This document shows, in pieces, positions 44,743 through 52,898 of a stretch of 61,953 nucleotides of DNA. The notes under the pieces are model-generated. The model was given only the letters and a program-made list of their open reading frames with translations, made no database searches and was not told the origin of the DNA. Source of the stretch: Mycolicibacterium elephantis DSM 44368 (lineage in GTDB: Bacteria; Actinomycetota; Actinomycetes; Mycobacteriales; Mycobacteriaceae); NCBI RefSeq assembly GCF_004014805.1, contig NZ_ATDN01000026.1, forward strand, positions 1 to 61,953, in the 5' to 3' direction. How positions within the stretch are numbered: position 1 is the stretch's first letter; each line of letters begins with the position of its first letter. A program made the translations under genes and the position numbers.

Positions 44743-45350
44743 CGCGCCGAGACGGCACCGAAGACACCCACCCACCCTTGCTGACCCCGCTGACCGCCGA
44801 CGAGTGGAGTGCCGACGAGTACGAGGCGCTCGGCGCGCTGATGGGGATACCCGGCGACCAGGTGCCGCGGGCGGGTTCGGGTCACCCGAGGGACCCGCTG
44901 AACTTCGACATCATCGGGGTTCTGGTACGCCACCCCAAGATGGCGCGGGTGTTTCTGAGCTACAACGCTTTTCTGTTGCAGCAAGGCGAGCTTCCGCTGC
45001 GGCTACGCGAGCTGGCGGTGCTCAGGCTGGCGTACGTTCGACGGTCGGCGTTCTTCTGGGGCGAACATTTCCGGGTCGCCACCGCAGGTGGCTTACCGGA
45101 GGCGGACATCGCCCGCGTGGCGCGTGGCGCAGATGGATTCGACGGCGTGGACCGGCTGGTGCTCGACGCGACCGACCAGATGCTCGCCGACGGACGCGCC
45201 GACGCGTCGACGTGGCAGCGCCTGGTCGATGAGATCGGCACCCATCAGGCGATGGAGCTCATCTTCGTCGTCGGCACCTACGCGATGCTGGCGACGGCGT
45301 GTGACACCTGGCGGCTCACCCCACCGCCGGGCAGCCCCGAACTGCCCTAG
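44739..45350 (+). CDS. Carboxymuconolactone decarboxylase-family protein
   Basis: 203 residues from a TTG (TTGA overlap, GAGGAG 8 bases upstream). The CMD core LPLRLRELAVLRLAYVRRSA followed by FFWGEHFRVA (~85-115) is visible. The AhpD-type CxxC is missing; Trp-Gly-Glu-His remains, as in the non-redox CMD branch. It probably acts late in the ring-degradation route of this operon. The stop overlaps the convergent R2lox gene by 4 bp. Confidence 0.85.
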   Translation: MTRRDGTEDTHPPLLTPLTADEWSADEYEALGALMGIPGDQVPRAGSGHPRDPLNFDIIGVLVRHPKMARVFLSYNAFLLQQGELPLRLRELAVLRLAYVRRSAFFWGEHFRVATAGGLPEADIARVARGADGFDGVDRLVLDATDQMLADGRADASTWQRLVDEIGTHQAMELIFVVGTYAMLATACDTWRLTPPPGSPELP

Positions 45351-46285
45351 GCCGACGACGCCAGCGCCGCCCGGTCTTCCTCGGCGAACGCGTCTTCGAG
45401 CTGGACAGGCTCGTAGTCGACGTCGATCTCAGCCAGCGGCCGTCCGCGTGCGCTGCCGATCGTGCCGAGCCGACGCATACCCTTGTCGGCGGCATAGGTC
45501 TGGAACTCGGCCATCGTCAGGCCGAAGGGGATCTCGTCGTAGAGCGCGAACGCGTCCTCGGTGTTGCTGAGCGCCAACGGGATCAGTTCGTTCATCCGCG
45601 TCTCGAACACCGTCCAGTTGGCGTCGTCGGCGGCGACGTGACGCCGGCACGTGAACGTGCCCCAGGCCATGTGGCGACGCTCGTCATCGCCGATGCGCCG
45701 GACCAGCTCCTGCATGCCGGGCAGGATGCCGCGGTCCACGCAAATCCGGTGCCACGCATAGTATCCCGTCAACGCCATCATGCCCTCGATGACATGGTTG
45801 TAGGTCGCCGAAGCCCGAACCTGGGCGGCCGGCGAGGGATCGGTGGCCAGGGTGTCCAACGATTCCGGGAGCTCCTCGTAGAACATCTGCCGATACGACG
45901 GCAGGTCGTCGAGGTAATGCTGCAGGTCCCCGGTCATGCCCACGGCGTCCAGCCACATCCGGAACACCTGGGTGTGTTTGGCTTCCTCGAACGCGAACTG
46001 CGTCAGGTACATCTCGTCACCGAGTCGGCCTTCGGCGCGCATGGCCGCCATGAACGGCTGGATGTCCTGGGTGACCGCTTCCTCGCCGGCGATGAACTGT
46101 GCGCACAGCCGGGTGGCCCAGTCGCGTTCCAGGTCCGACAGCGCCTCCCAATCCTCGCGGTCCCGGGAGAAGTCGATATCGGCGGGATCCCAGAACTTGG
46201 CGTTACCTCCCGCGAACAGTTTCAACGGCAGGCTGTCCCAGTTGAGTCCGCCCTGGGCGAGTGAATGTGAGAACTTACGTGTCAT
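45347..46285 (-). CDS. R2-like ligand-binding oxidase (R2lox, Rv0233-like)
   Basis: 312 residues with GGAGGTC 8 bases upstream. It has the ferritin-like four-helix fold with a Mn/Fe centre and a bound fatty acid. All key residues occur at the numbering of M. tuberculosis R2lox: Glu68, Glu101, His104, Glu167, Glu202, His205, plus Val71 and Tyr162 that form the ether cross-link. It is a two-electron oxidase rather than a ribonucleotide reductase. Its own substrate is unknown. A perfect CRP-type box lies 29-44 bp upstream of the start. Confidence 0.93.
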   Translation of the reverse strand: MTRKFSHSLAQGGLNWDSLPLKLFAGGNAKFWDPADIDFSRDREDWEALSDLERDWATRLCAQFIAGEEAVTQDIQPFMAAMRAEGRLGDEMYLTQFAFEEAKHTQVFRMWLDAVGMTGDLQHYLDDLPSYRQMFYEELPESLDTLATDPSPAAQVRASATYNHVIEGMMALTGYYAWHRICVDRGILPGMQELVRRIGDDERRHMAWGTFTCRRHVAADDANWTVFETRMNELIPLALSNTEDAFALYDEIPFGLTMAEFQTYAADKGMRRLGTIGSARGRPLAEIDVDYEPVQLEDAFAEEDRAALASSA

Positions 46286-46313
46286 GGGCTCTGACCTCCG
46301 CGGCCCATCCTAA

Positions 46314-46329
46314 TGTGAGTCAGCTCACA
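46314..46329. promoter_or_regulatory. CRP-type box before R2lox gene
   Basis: TGTGAGTCAGCTCACA matches TGTGA-N6-TCACA perfectly. It lies between the stop of the TVP38 gene and the start of the R2lox gene, so R2lox is the target. Mycobacterial Crp recognises this motif; a FadR/GntR-type protein could also bind such a site. Confidence 0.7.
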
Positions 46330-46343
46330 ATCAAACGGCGAGG

Positions 46344-47042
46344 TCACCCGCTCGGCGACCGACCGCGCGTACGCCACGCCCGGTATCCCCGGTGGGTGGC
46401 GAAGGCGCCGACGATCGCCGTGACGCACCAGACCGCGACCGCCGCGTAGACCAGTGGCGACGACAGGTCGGAGATCGACGCGCCGAGCGCCGTGTAGACG
46501 AACGCGCGCGGAGCCGACCCGATGAACGCGCCGACGGCCATCTGCCACAACGGAACTCCGAACGCGCCGAACGCATAGGACGCCAGCGCGTCGGAGACGC
46601 CGGGGATGAACCGCTGCCCGACGACCGCCCAGAGCCCGCCGCGTGCGATCAGGCGGTCGAGGATGTCGGCGCGCGGCGGGCCGAGGAGGGCTCGGGCGCT
46701 GTCCCTGCCGGCCCGGCGCCCGATCAGGCTGGCGATGGTCGCCGTCCCGACCGTCGCGCCGAGCGTGACGAACACCCCGAGCACCGGCCCGAACAGCAAC
46801 CCGCTGCCGGCCGCGAGAATCGGCCCGGGCACGAACAACGCGCCCAGCACCGCCGAGACGACCACATACGCCAGGGGAGCAGCGGGTCCGGTGGCGCCTA
46901 CCGCGTCTCGCACCGCCTCGACGTCGATGACCCGGGCGACGGCGACCAGATAGAACAGCCCCAACAGGAATGCGACGACCGCGACGAGGCGCACTGCGTG
47001 GCGGCGCCGAGACGGGGGCGCCGGGTCATCGTTGTCGGTCAT
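46344..47042 (-). CDS. TVP38/TMEM64 (DedA-like) membrane protein
   Basis: 232 residues with five or six hydrophobic segments. The family motif appears as VPGPILAAGSGLLFGPVLGV (~68-87), with ASLIGRRAGRD and VGQRFIPGVSDALASYAFGA. TVP38/DedA proteins act in lipid scrambling, envelope stability or export. The C-terminus is short and basic. Precedes R2lox on the same strand but is separated by the CRP box region. Confidence 0.88.
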   Translation of the reverse strand: MTDNDDPAPPSRRRHAVRLVAVVAFLLGLFYLVAVARVIDVEAVRDAVGATGPAAPLAYVVVSAVLGALFVPGPILAAGSGLLFGPVLGVFVTLGATVGTATIASLIGRRAGRDSARALLGPPRADILDRLIARGGLWAVVGQRFIPGVSDALASYAFGAFGVPLWQMAVGAFIGSAPRAFVYTALGASISDLSSPLVYAAVAVWCVTAIVGAFATHRGYRAWRTRGRSPSG

Positions 47043-47087
47043 GTCGGATGCGATTGTTCCGCACCCGGCGAGCGGCCGTCGCCGCGG

Positions 47088-49325
47088 TCAGGGCTGCGGA
47101 TAGGGCGCCCAGCGCCGGTCGTAGCCGGCCTTGCGCAATGCGAGTTGCTGGGCGCGCTCGGCTTCGGTGATGAAGTCCTCCGGCGGCAGGAGTTTCCGCA
47201 GCTCCTCGTGCGTCATGACCTGCTGGTCGACGATGCGCGGGGGATTCTCGTTGTCGGGATCGGGATCGAGATTCTGGAACCGGATCGAGATCGCGCCCTG
47301 GTTGAGGCCGCCGGTCGAAACCCAGTTCGCCGCACCGGGATCGGTCGGGGAGATGAAGAACGTGTACGTGCCGTCGTCGTTGGCGATGGCCTGCTCGTTG
47401 TTGAGGCTGGTTTGTTGATTCCAGTAGTCGTCGGTGATGGTCCAGATGTTGTAGGTCGGGACGATGAAGTACTTGGCCGTACCGGGGTCGATGGTGAGCA
47501 CCAGCACTTCGTCGTCGGCAAGCTGGAAGTGGCCCGTGCTCTGCAACTGGTTGGCGAGAAACTCAGCGTTGCTGGACGGCTGGGCCAGCACGTTGGCCTC
47601 GCGAGGCTGCCCGGTCTGCGGGTCGGTACTCGCCAGCGCCATGTACTTGGCCTGCTCGTTGACGCCGCGAACGATGAGGATCGCCGCGGTGAACACCCCG
47701 CGCAGTATCGGCGGCATGAAGGGCAGCGGCGGGATCAACGACACCAGCGACGTCAAGAAGGGGTTGGTGCTGACCTGCGGGCCGAGGAAGACGAAGCCGC
47801 CGATCTGGGCGAACAGGCTGTTGGGCGGGCCGGAGACACGCTTGATCGACAGGCTCATCGGCGTCTCTTCGTTCCAGTTCCCCAGGGTGTCGCGCGCGGC
47901 GATGATCGTGGAGCCGGGCGTGAGCTGCAGATGGTTCTTGCGGCCGTTGGCCGGCTCGGTGCTCACCGTGATGACGAAGGTGCCGTCCTCGTTGATCTCG
48001 AGATCGTCGAGGGTCATGATCGTCGAAGTGGTGCCGGCCAGCCCTTCGAGCACGCTGAACGTGACGTCGGCCGGCATCCCTTCCTCGGAGAGATCGTGGA
48101 ACCGGCCGGTGATCACATACGTCGACGATGCGCTGACCGGCATGAACCGATAGATCGTGTCGGGGTTGTCGTAGAGGATGCGCGAACCGGGCACGTGCTG
48201 CCCGTACCAGATGTGGGGCGGGGCGACCTGGGTGACCACCGTCGGGGTCAACGGGTTGAGCAGTTGCTGTTGAAACGCCGCGGCCATGGCGTACTCGTCG
48301 ACGGCACGGTTCAGCGCGGCCAGGCTGCCCTGGTCCAGGCCGCCCGGATACTGATGCCGCGCTGCCATCCAAAAGCCAAGTCGCAAGATGCTTTTCATGA
48401 ACACTACCGGCAGCGAGCGGGCAGTCTGTCTGGCGATCCGTTCGGCGGCCAGCTGCTGCGGGGTGCCCAGCGGGCTGACGGTGTCGCCCGCGAGGGTCTG
48501 CGACGTCGTCACGGTCTGCGCTGCCGGGGTGGTCGAAGAAGTGCTCGTGACGCCGATCTCGCGCCGCGCCCATGCCAGCATCGCCCACAGCGCGGCCGGC
48601 GGCTGCGGCGTAGTCGCACCGTCGGCGGCCTGCGAGCCGAAACCCAACGCGGACAAGACCGACGAGACCACTCCGTCGACGGTCGCGGCGACAGGTTCAC
48701 TGACGACGGTGGGCTCGGGTGCGTCGGTGATCACGGCCGCGACGGTGTCCGCCGGTTCCGGCTCCGCCTCGACGACGGCGGCGTCAGCCGCTGCCGTCAT
48801 CGGCGGTTGCTGGTCGTCGCTCGGCTCGATGGCGCGCGAAAGCGCGTTCACGACCGGCGATAGCGCCTGAACCGCGTCGAAATCGGTTGCGTCGTCGGTT
48901 TCGTCACCGCCCTCGCGGTCGCCGTCGGGATCCAGGGTCTTGGCCGCGTCGGCATCCTCGTCCTCGACCTCGTCGTCGGAGTCCTGGACCGGGGACTCGT
49001 CCGAGTTCGACGGCGTCGGCTGTTCATCCTCGTCGTCCTCGCCGATGAGATCGTCATCGTCATCGACGGGATCGTCTTCGTCCTGGATGGAATCGCCGGT
49101 GTCTTCGTCGGTGTCATCGGCGACCTGCGTGTCATCGTTCGACGGCGTGGCGTCGGAACCGACGGCCGATTCCGACACCGAGGAGCTGGTGGCGTCGGCG
49201 CCGTCGGAGCTGCCGCCCTCGGCGACGGCGACGCCGGGGCAGTTGGCGACGGCGACCCCGATCCCCAGCGCGACGGCCAGCCCACCGACCCTTCCGATGA
49301 ATCGTCCGTAGGTGTTCGCAGTCAT
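47088..49325 (-). CDS. Large exported protein with acidic linker and DUF1214-like C-terminus
   Basis: 745 residues from the ATG at 49325. A signal peptide (~13-36) is followed by an Asp/Glu/Ser-rich region (~40-160) of the type seen in mycobacterial surface proteins. Residues ~235-380 are helical. The C-terminal ~250 residues carry DUF1214 features (YWNQQTSLNNEQAIANDDGT, FISPTDPGAANWVSTGGLNQ), typical of DUF1254/DUF1214 envelope proteins of unknown activity. The frame stays open to 49772 but upstream codons have non-coding character. Confidence 0.75.
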   Translation of the reverse strand: MTANTYGRFIGRVGGLAVALGIGVAVANCPGVAVAEGGSSDGADATSSSVSESAVGSDATPSNDDTQVADDTDEDTGDSIQDEDDPVDDDDDLIGEDDEDEQPTPSNSDESPVQDSDDEVEDEDADAAKTLDPDGDREGGDETDDATDFDAVQALSPVVNALSRAIEPSDDQQPPMTAAADAAVVEAEPEPADTVAAVITDAPEPTVVSEPVAATVDGVVSSVLSALGFGSQAADGATTPQPPAALWAMLAWARREIGVTSTSSTTPAAQTVTTSQTLAGDTVSPLGTPQQLAAERIARQTARSLPVVFMKSILRLGFWMAARHQYPGGLDQGSLAALNRAVDEYAMAAAFQQQLLNPLTPTVVTQVAPPHIWYGQHVPGSRILYDNPDTIYRFMPVSASSTYVITGRFHDLSEEGMPADVTFSVLEGLAGTTSTIMTLDDLEINEDGTFVITVSTEPANGRKNHLQLTPGSTIIAARDTLGNWNEETPMSLSIKRVSGPPNSLFAQIGGFVFLGPQVSTNPFLTSLVSLIPPLPFMPPILRGVFTAAILIVRGVNEQAKYMALASTDPQTGQPREANVLAQPSSNAEFLANQLQSTGHFQLADDEVLVLTIDPGTAKYFIVPTYNIWTITDDYWNQQTSLNNEQAIANDDGTYTFFISPTDPGAANWVSTGGLNQGAISIRFQNLDPDPDNENPPRIVDQQVMTHEELRKLLPPEDFITEAERAQQLALRKAGYDRRWAPYPQP

Positions 49326-49460
49326 CGTCAACGAAGGCGTCCTTCCGTCAATCCTCGAACGAGGCAGCCACTGGTCTGACCGTATGGGCGACCGACACCT
49401 TCTGCACGCACTTTCGACGGTTCTGTTTGCTGCACGGGCCTTCCACGAACCCGACAATTC

Positions 49461-49478
49461 ATGTACCGTTTGGTACAT
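49461..49478. promoter_or_regulatory. TetR-type operator overlapping start codon
   Basis: ATGTACCGTTTGGTACAT is a perfect 7+4+7 palindrome whose right arm runs into the ATG of the SRPBCC gene. Because the TetR gene is second in that operon, this is probably its autoregulatory site; transcription must start within or just before it. Confidence 0.75.
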
Positions 49479-49923
49479 GATTACCGATTGCGCCATCGAG
49501 ATCGACGCGCCTGCCGACGTGGTCTGGGAGGTGTTCAGCGACGTCGAACGCTGGCCCGAGTGGACCGCTTCGGTCACCAGACTCATCGCGTTGGACGATG
49601 CGGAGCTCGCCGTCGGCAGGCGGTTCGAGCTCAAGCAACCCCGCATGCCCAAGCTGGTGTGGGTGGTGACCGAGCTGCGGCCCGGCAGCGGGTGGAGTTG
49701 GGAGCAACGGTCGCCCGGAGGGGTGACGGTGGCGCGCCACGACGTCGTCCCCATATCCGACGGGCGTACCAAGGTGCGTCAGCAGATCGACCAACGCGGT
49801 CCCGTCGGCGTCGCGGTCGGCGTGCTCATGCACCGGATGACCAAGCGCTACCTGGACTTGGAGGCCGCCGGCTTGAAGGCCCGAAGCGAGCAGCTCCACC
49901 GCCTCGATGGCCCGGCCTCCTGA
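49477..49923 (+). CDS. SRPBCC (polyketide cyclase/START-like) protein
   Basis: 148 residues from the ATG at 49477. A helix-grip fold is indicated by IEIDAPADVVWEVFSDVERW (~7-26), the alternating strands VGRRFELKQP and TKVRQQIDQR, and a long C-terminal helix. Such proteins bind hydrophobic ligands. The TetR gene starts 17 bp before its stop, so the pair is translationally coupled and the protein may handle the TetR ligand. Confidence 0.85.
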   Translation: MITDCAIEIDAPADVVWEVFSDVERWPEWTASVTRLIALDDAELAVGRRFELKQPRMPKLVWVVTELRPGSGWSWEQRSPGGVTVARHDVVPISDGRTKVRQQIDQRGPVGVAVGVLMHRMTKRYLDLEAAGLKARSEQLHRLDGPAS

Positions 49924-50455
49924 CGTCGAGCGTCGGCAGGAGCTGCTCGACGCGATGGTCGCCGAGTTCGCGCGGGCCGGAATCGGGGATCGTTCGCTGC
50001 GGGAGGTAGCCGCGGCCATCGGCACCAGTCACCGTATGCTGCTGCACCACTTCGGATCTCGCGACGAACTGCTGTTGTCGATCGTCGAGGAGGTCGAACG
50101 GCGGCAGATGGCGCTGCTCAGTGAGCTACCGCCCGAGCCGGATCGGGCGATCGTCGCGATGTGGACGAACCTGCGCAGGCCGGAATTACGTCCCTTCGAG
50201 CGTCTCTTCTTCGAGTGCTATGCGCGCGGCGTGCAAGGCGAGCAGCCGTTCGCCAGGATGCTGCCCGGTGCCGTGGACGCCTGGTTGGCCCGCGCCGCGA
50301 GTAGCGCACCGGGGTTCGATCCGGCGTTGACACGGCTCGGGCTGGCCGTCGCCCGAGGACTGCTGTTGGACCTGGTGGCCACCGATGACGTCGAAGCTGT
50401 CGACGCGGCGGCCAACGCGTTCGCCGACCTGGTTCGCCGGTCCGGTCCGGTGTGA
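49907..50455 (+). CDS. TetR-family regulator
   Basis: 182 residues. The DNA-binding domain is clear: RQELLDAMVAEFARAGIGD then SLREVAAAIGTSHRMLLHHF. The C-terminal domain is ligand-binding, with no match I recognise. It overlaps the SRPBCC gene and probably represses its own operon at 49461-49478. Confidence 0.9.
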   Translation: MARPPDVERRQELLDAMVAEFARAGIGDRSLREVAAAIGTSHRMLLHHFGSRDELLLSIVEEVERRQMALLSELPPEPDRAIVAMWTNLRRPELRPFERLFFECYARGVQGEQPFARMLPGAVDAWLARAASSAPGFDPALTRLGLAVARGLLLDLVATDDVEAVDAAANAFADLVRRSGPV

Positions 50456-50476
50456 CTGGGGAGTGTGATGGTTCGG

Positions 50477-50671
50477 TCACTCCTCGCTGCTGCGGCGATC
50501 GCCGATGAAATCCAGCAGGCGGGGGTCATCGGATGTGAACCGGTCGGCCTCCTCCCCGCCGTCGCAGCGCAACAACGCCACCGTGACCGACCCGTCGCGG
50601 CGCGACACGACCTCCCACACCGCGCCCGCGTCCTGCCAACGCTGAAGTTCTGCGACCCGATCGTTGTCCAT
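50477..50671 (-). CDS. Small conserved actinobacterial protein
   Basis: 64 residues. WQDAGAVWEVVSRRDGSVTV and CDGGEEADRFTSDDPRLLDF are the kind of conserved pattern seen in a small actinobacterial family of unknown role. Acidic C-terminus, no signal peptide. Its start is 18 bp from the divergent DUF488 gene. Confidence 0.7.
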   Translation of the reverse strand: MDNDRVAELQRWQDAGAVWEVVSRRDGSVTVALLRCDGGEEADRFTSDDPRLLDFIGDRRSSEE

Positions 50672-50689
50672 CGTCCTACCATCCCACGC

Positions 50690-51049
50690 ATGAGCAGGCG
50701 CCCGACCATCACGCTCGCGCGGGTGTACGACGACCCCGCCCCCGAGGAGGGGGAGCGGGTGCTCGTCGACCGGCTCTGGCCGCGCGGCATGCGAAAGAAC
50801 GACCCCAGGGTCGGCCGTTGGTTACCGGCGGTGGCCCCCTCGACCGAGCTGCGGCGCTGGTACTCGCACAAGCGTGAGCGCTTCGACGAGTTCGCCACCC
50901 GCTACGCGGCAGAGCTCGAATCCGGCGATGGCGCTGAGGCGCTCGCCGAGTTGCGCGCTTTGGCGCGCAAGAAGCCGGTCGTGCTGGTGACCGCGTCACG
51001 GGATCTGGACATCAGCCAGGCGGCGGTCCTGCGCGAGCTGCTGTCCTGA
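50690..51049 (+). CDS. DUF488 family protein
   Basis: 119 residues from the ATG at 50690. LARVYDDPAPEEGERVLVDRLWPRG and the later WYSHKRERFDEFATRYAAEL and VVLVTASRDLDISQA are DUF488 hallmarks. The family is widespread and uncharacterised, with a Rossmann-like fold. It starts 18 bp from the divergent small gene, so they share a promoter region. Confidence 0.88.
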   Translation: MSRRPTITLARVYDDPAPEEGERVLVDRLWPRGMRKNDPRVGRWLPAVAPSTELRRWYSHKRERFDEFATRYAAELESGDGAEALAELRALARKKPVVLVTASRDLDISQAAVLRELLS

Positions 51050-51064
51050 GAAAGCCGCTCGCAC

Positions 51065-51083
51065 GTAGGTAAAGCTTGCCTAA
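51065..51083. promoter_or_regulatory. Probable IdeR iron box before mbtK
   Basis: The 19-mer GTAGGTAAAGCTTGCCTAA matches the IdeR consensus at 14 of 19 positions, with strong outer half-sites TAGGT and CCTAA. It lies 25 bp before mbtK, as expected for an iron-repressed siderophore gene. Confidence 0.75.
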
Positions 51084-51108
51084 CTTGTTGCGGTAGGGTG
51101 GCGGTTCG

Positions 51109-51729
51109 ATGACCGACATGAAAGAGGTGCCGAGCCCCGTTCTGCCGCGCGAGCTGACCAACGTTCCCGACGAGGTGCGCGCGGTGGCAGCGCCGTCTGT
51201 TCCGCTCGTCGCCGAGCCCTACGCCGCACGTCTCGTCGATCCCGACACCGATGCGGAGATGATCTCGGAGTGGATGAACCGTCCGCACCTGGTCGAAACC
51301 TGGGAGTACGACTGGCCGCCTGCCCGGTGGCACCGGTACTTGACCGCGCAGCTGGAAGGTCAGTACTCGCGCCCGCTGCTCGGCTACTTTCGCGGCAAAC
51401 CGTTCGGTTACATCGAGCTCTACCGGGCGGCAAAGGATTCCATCGCCACCCGGTATGCCGCCGATCCGCACGACATCGGTTTGCACGCCGCGATCGCCGA
51501 TCTGAGGTTCGTCAACCGCGGAATCGCGCCGATCGTGCTGCCGCGCATCGTCGCGGGCATCTTCGAGATGGAACCGCAGTGTCATCGCATCATGTTCGAC
51601 CCCGATCACCGCAACACCGGTGCGCGACGGCTGTGCGAGTACGCGGGATGCGAGTTCCTCGGCGAGCACGATATGCCCAACCGCCGCATGGCCCTTTATG
51701 CGTTGCCGCGCAGCCAGGATGCCGGCTAG
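51109..51729 (+). CDS. mbtK: MbtK, mycobactin N6-hydroxylysine acyltransferase
   Basis: 206 residues; an ATG at 51118 is possible. GNAT fold of the IucB/RhbD type. The catalytic pair appears as His126 (GLHAAIADLRF) and Asp164 (FDPDHRNTGARRL). It attaches the fatty acyl chain to hydroxylysine of mycobactin. Convergent with mbtN, with 5 bp between stops, as in the M. tuberculosis mbt-2 cluster Rv1344-Rv1347c. Confidence 0.93.
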   Translation: MTDMKEVPSPVLPRELTNVPDEVRAVAAPSVPLVAEPYAARLVDPDTDAEMISEWMNRPHLVETWEYDWPPARWHRYLTAQLEGQYSRPLLGYFRGKPFGYIELYRAAKDSIATRYAADPHDIGLHAAIADLRFVNRGIAPIVLPRIVAGIFEMEPQCHRIMFDPDHRNTGARRLCEYAGCEFLGEHDMPNRRMALYALPRSQDAG

Positions 51730-51734
51730 CAGTT

Positions 51735-52898
51735 CTACGGCAGCTGGTTGAACTCGGCGTAGCCGTCGTAGTCGGGCTTCATCGCCGCGGCGACCAGCTC
51801 CCACAACACTTCGTCGGTTCCGCCGCCGACCCGCGCCAGTTTCATGTCGCGCCACCACTTTCCGAGGGGTGTCTCATCGAGGAGATAGCCCGAGCCGCCG
51901 AAGATGTGCATGCACTCCGAGAGCACCTCCTCGCCGAGGCGCGCGGCGTTGACCTTGATGGCGGCGGCCGCGCGCAGGTCGAGCCTTCCGGTGGCGGCAA
52001 TCCCGTCGAGGGCGTACCGCAGCATGTCCACCCGTGCCTGCAGGTCGGCCATCCGCATGCGCAGGGCCTGATGCTCGTAGAGCGTGTGGCCGAACTGCCT
52101 GCGATTCATCATGCGGGCCAGGGTGATTCCCAACACCCGCTGACACGACGACGACACCTGACCCGCGATGGACAGACGTTCGTGGGCCAAGCCCCAGGAG
52201 ATCGCCGCCAGCCCGGTACCGGCGCGAGCGACCAGCGCGTCGGCGGGCACCCAGGTGTCGATGTGTACCGCGGCGGTGTCCAGCGGCCCGGCGCCCACCT
52301 TGCGGTAGGGCGTCTGCACCTCGCACTGCGCGAGCGGTACGGCGATGACGACCACGCTGCCGTGCCTGCTGTTCGGGTCGTGGTCCACGCTACGGGCGAC
52401 CACCATCACGTGATCGGCGATCGGCGACAGCGAGACGAACTTCTTGATGCCCTTCACCTCGAAACCGTCTCGCACCGAACGCACTTCGGTCCCGACGATC
52501 TGGAGGTCCGAGCCTCCGGACTGCTCGGAGGCGCCGATGCACAGTACCGCCTCGCCGCGGATGGCCCGCTCGGTGATGTCGCGCAGGTAGTCCGACTTTC
52601 CGAACCGGCGCAGGATCGCGATCGCCGAGTCGTGGAGGCTGACACCGACGGCGATGCCGGCCGAGCCCAGCCGGCCCAGCGCCTGGGCCAGCGCGATGAT
52701 CTTGGCGACGTCCGGCTGGGGACCGTTGGACCACTTGTGTGCGAACACGCCTGCGTCGCCGAGGTATTCGATGAGCTTGCGGGGAAAGCGTTCGGTCGCC
52801 TCGGCCTCGGCGGTCCAGGCAATGACCCGATCGTCGAACACCCGATCGAGTAGCTCGGAGTAATCCGCCGTCACCGGCGCGTCCGCGGTTGCGGTCAT
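51735..52898 (-). CDS. mbtN: MbtN, acyl-ACP dehydrogenase of mycobactin synthesis
   Basis: 387 residues from the ATG at 52898 (ATGA overlap with mbtM). Acyl-CoA dehydrogenase fold: CIGASEQSGGSDLQ (FAD/substrate loop), KKFVSLSPIADHVMVVAR and the C-terminal FGGSGYLLDETPLGKWWRD. It introduces the double bond in the mycobactin acyl chain carried by MbtL. A longer frame to 53012 is rejected because it overlaps mbtM. Confidence 0.92.
   Translation of the reverse strand: MTATADAPVTADYSELLDRVFDDRVIAWTAEAEATERFPRKLIEYLGDAGVFAHKWSNGPQPDVAKIIALAQALGRLGSAGIAVGVSLHDSAIAILRRFGKSDYLRDITERAIRGEAVLCIGASEQSGGSDLQIVGTEVRSVRDGFEVKGIKKFVSLSPIADHVMVVARSVDHDPNSRHGSVVVIAVPLAQCEVQTPYRKVGAGPLDTAAVHIDTWVPADALVARAGTGLAAISWGLAHERLSIAGQVSSSCQRVLGITLARMMNRRQFGHTLYEHQALRMRMADLQARVDMLRYALDGIAATGRLDLRAAAAIKVNAARLGEEVLSECMHIFGGSGYLLDETPLGKWWRDMKLARVGGGTDEVLWELVAAAMKPDYDGYAEFNQLP

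Noticed and set aside
46392..48863. 823-codon plus-strand open frame
   Set aside because: It lies antisense to the TVP38 and DUF1214 genes, its translation is Arg/Asp/Gly-rich with no motif, and such frames are common opposite GC-rich genes.
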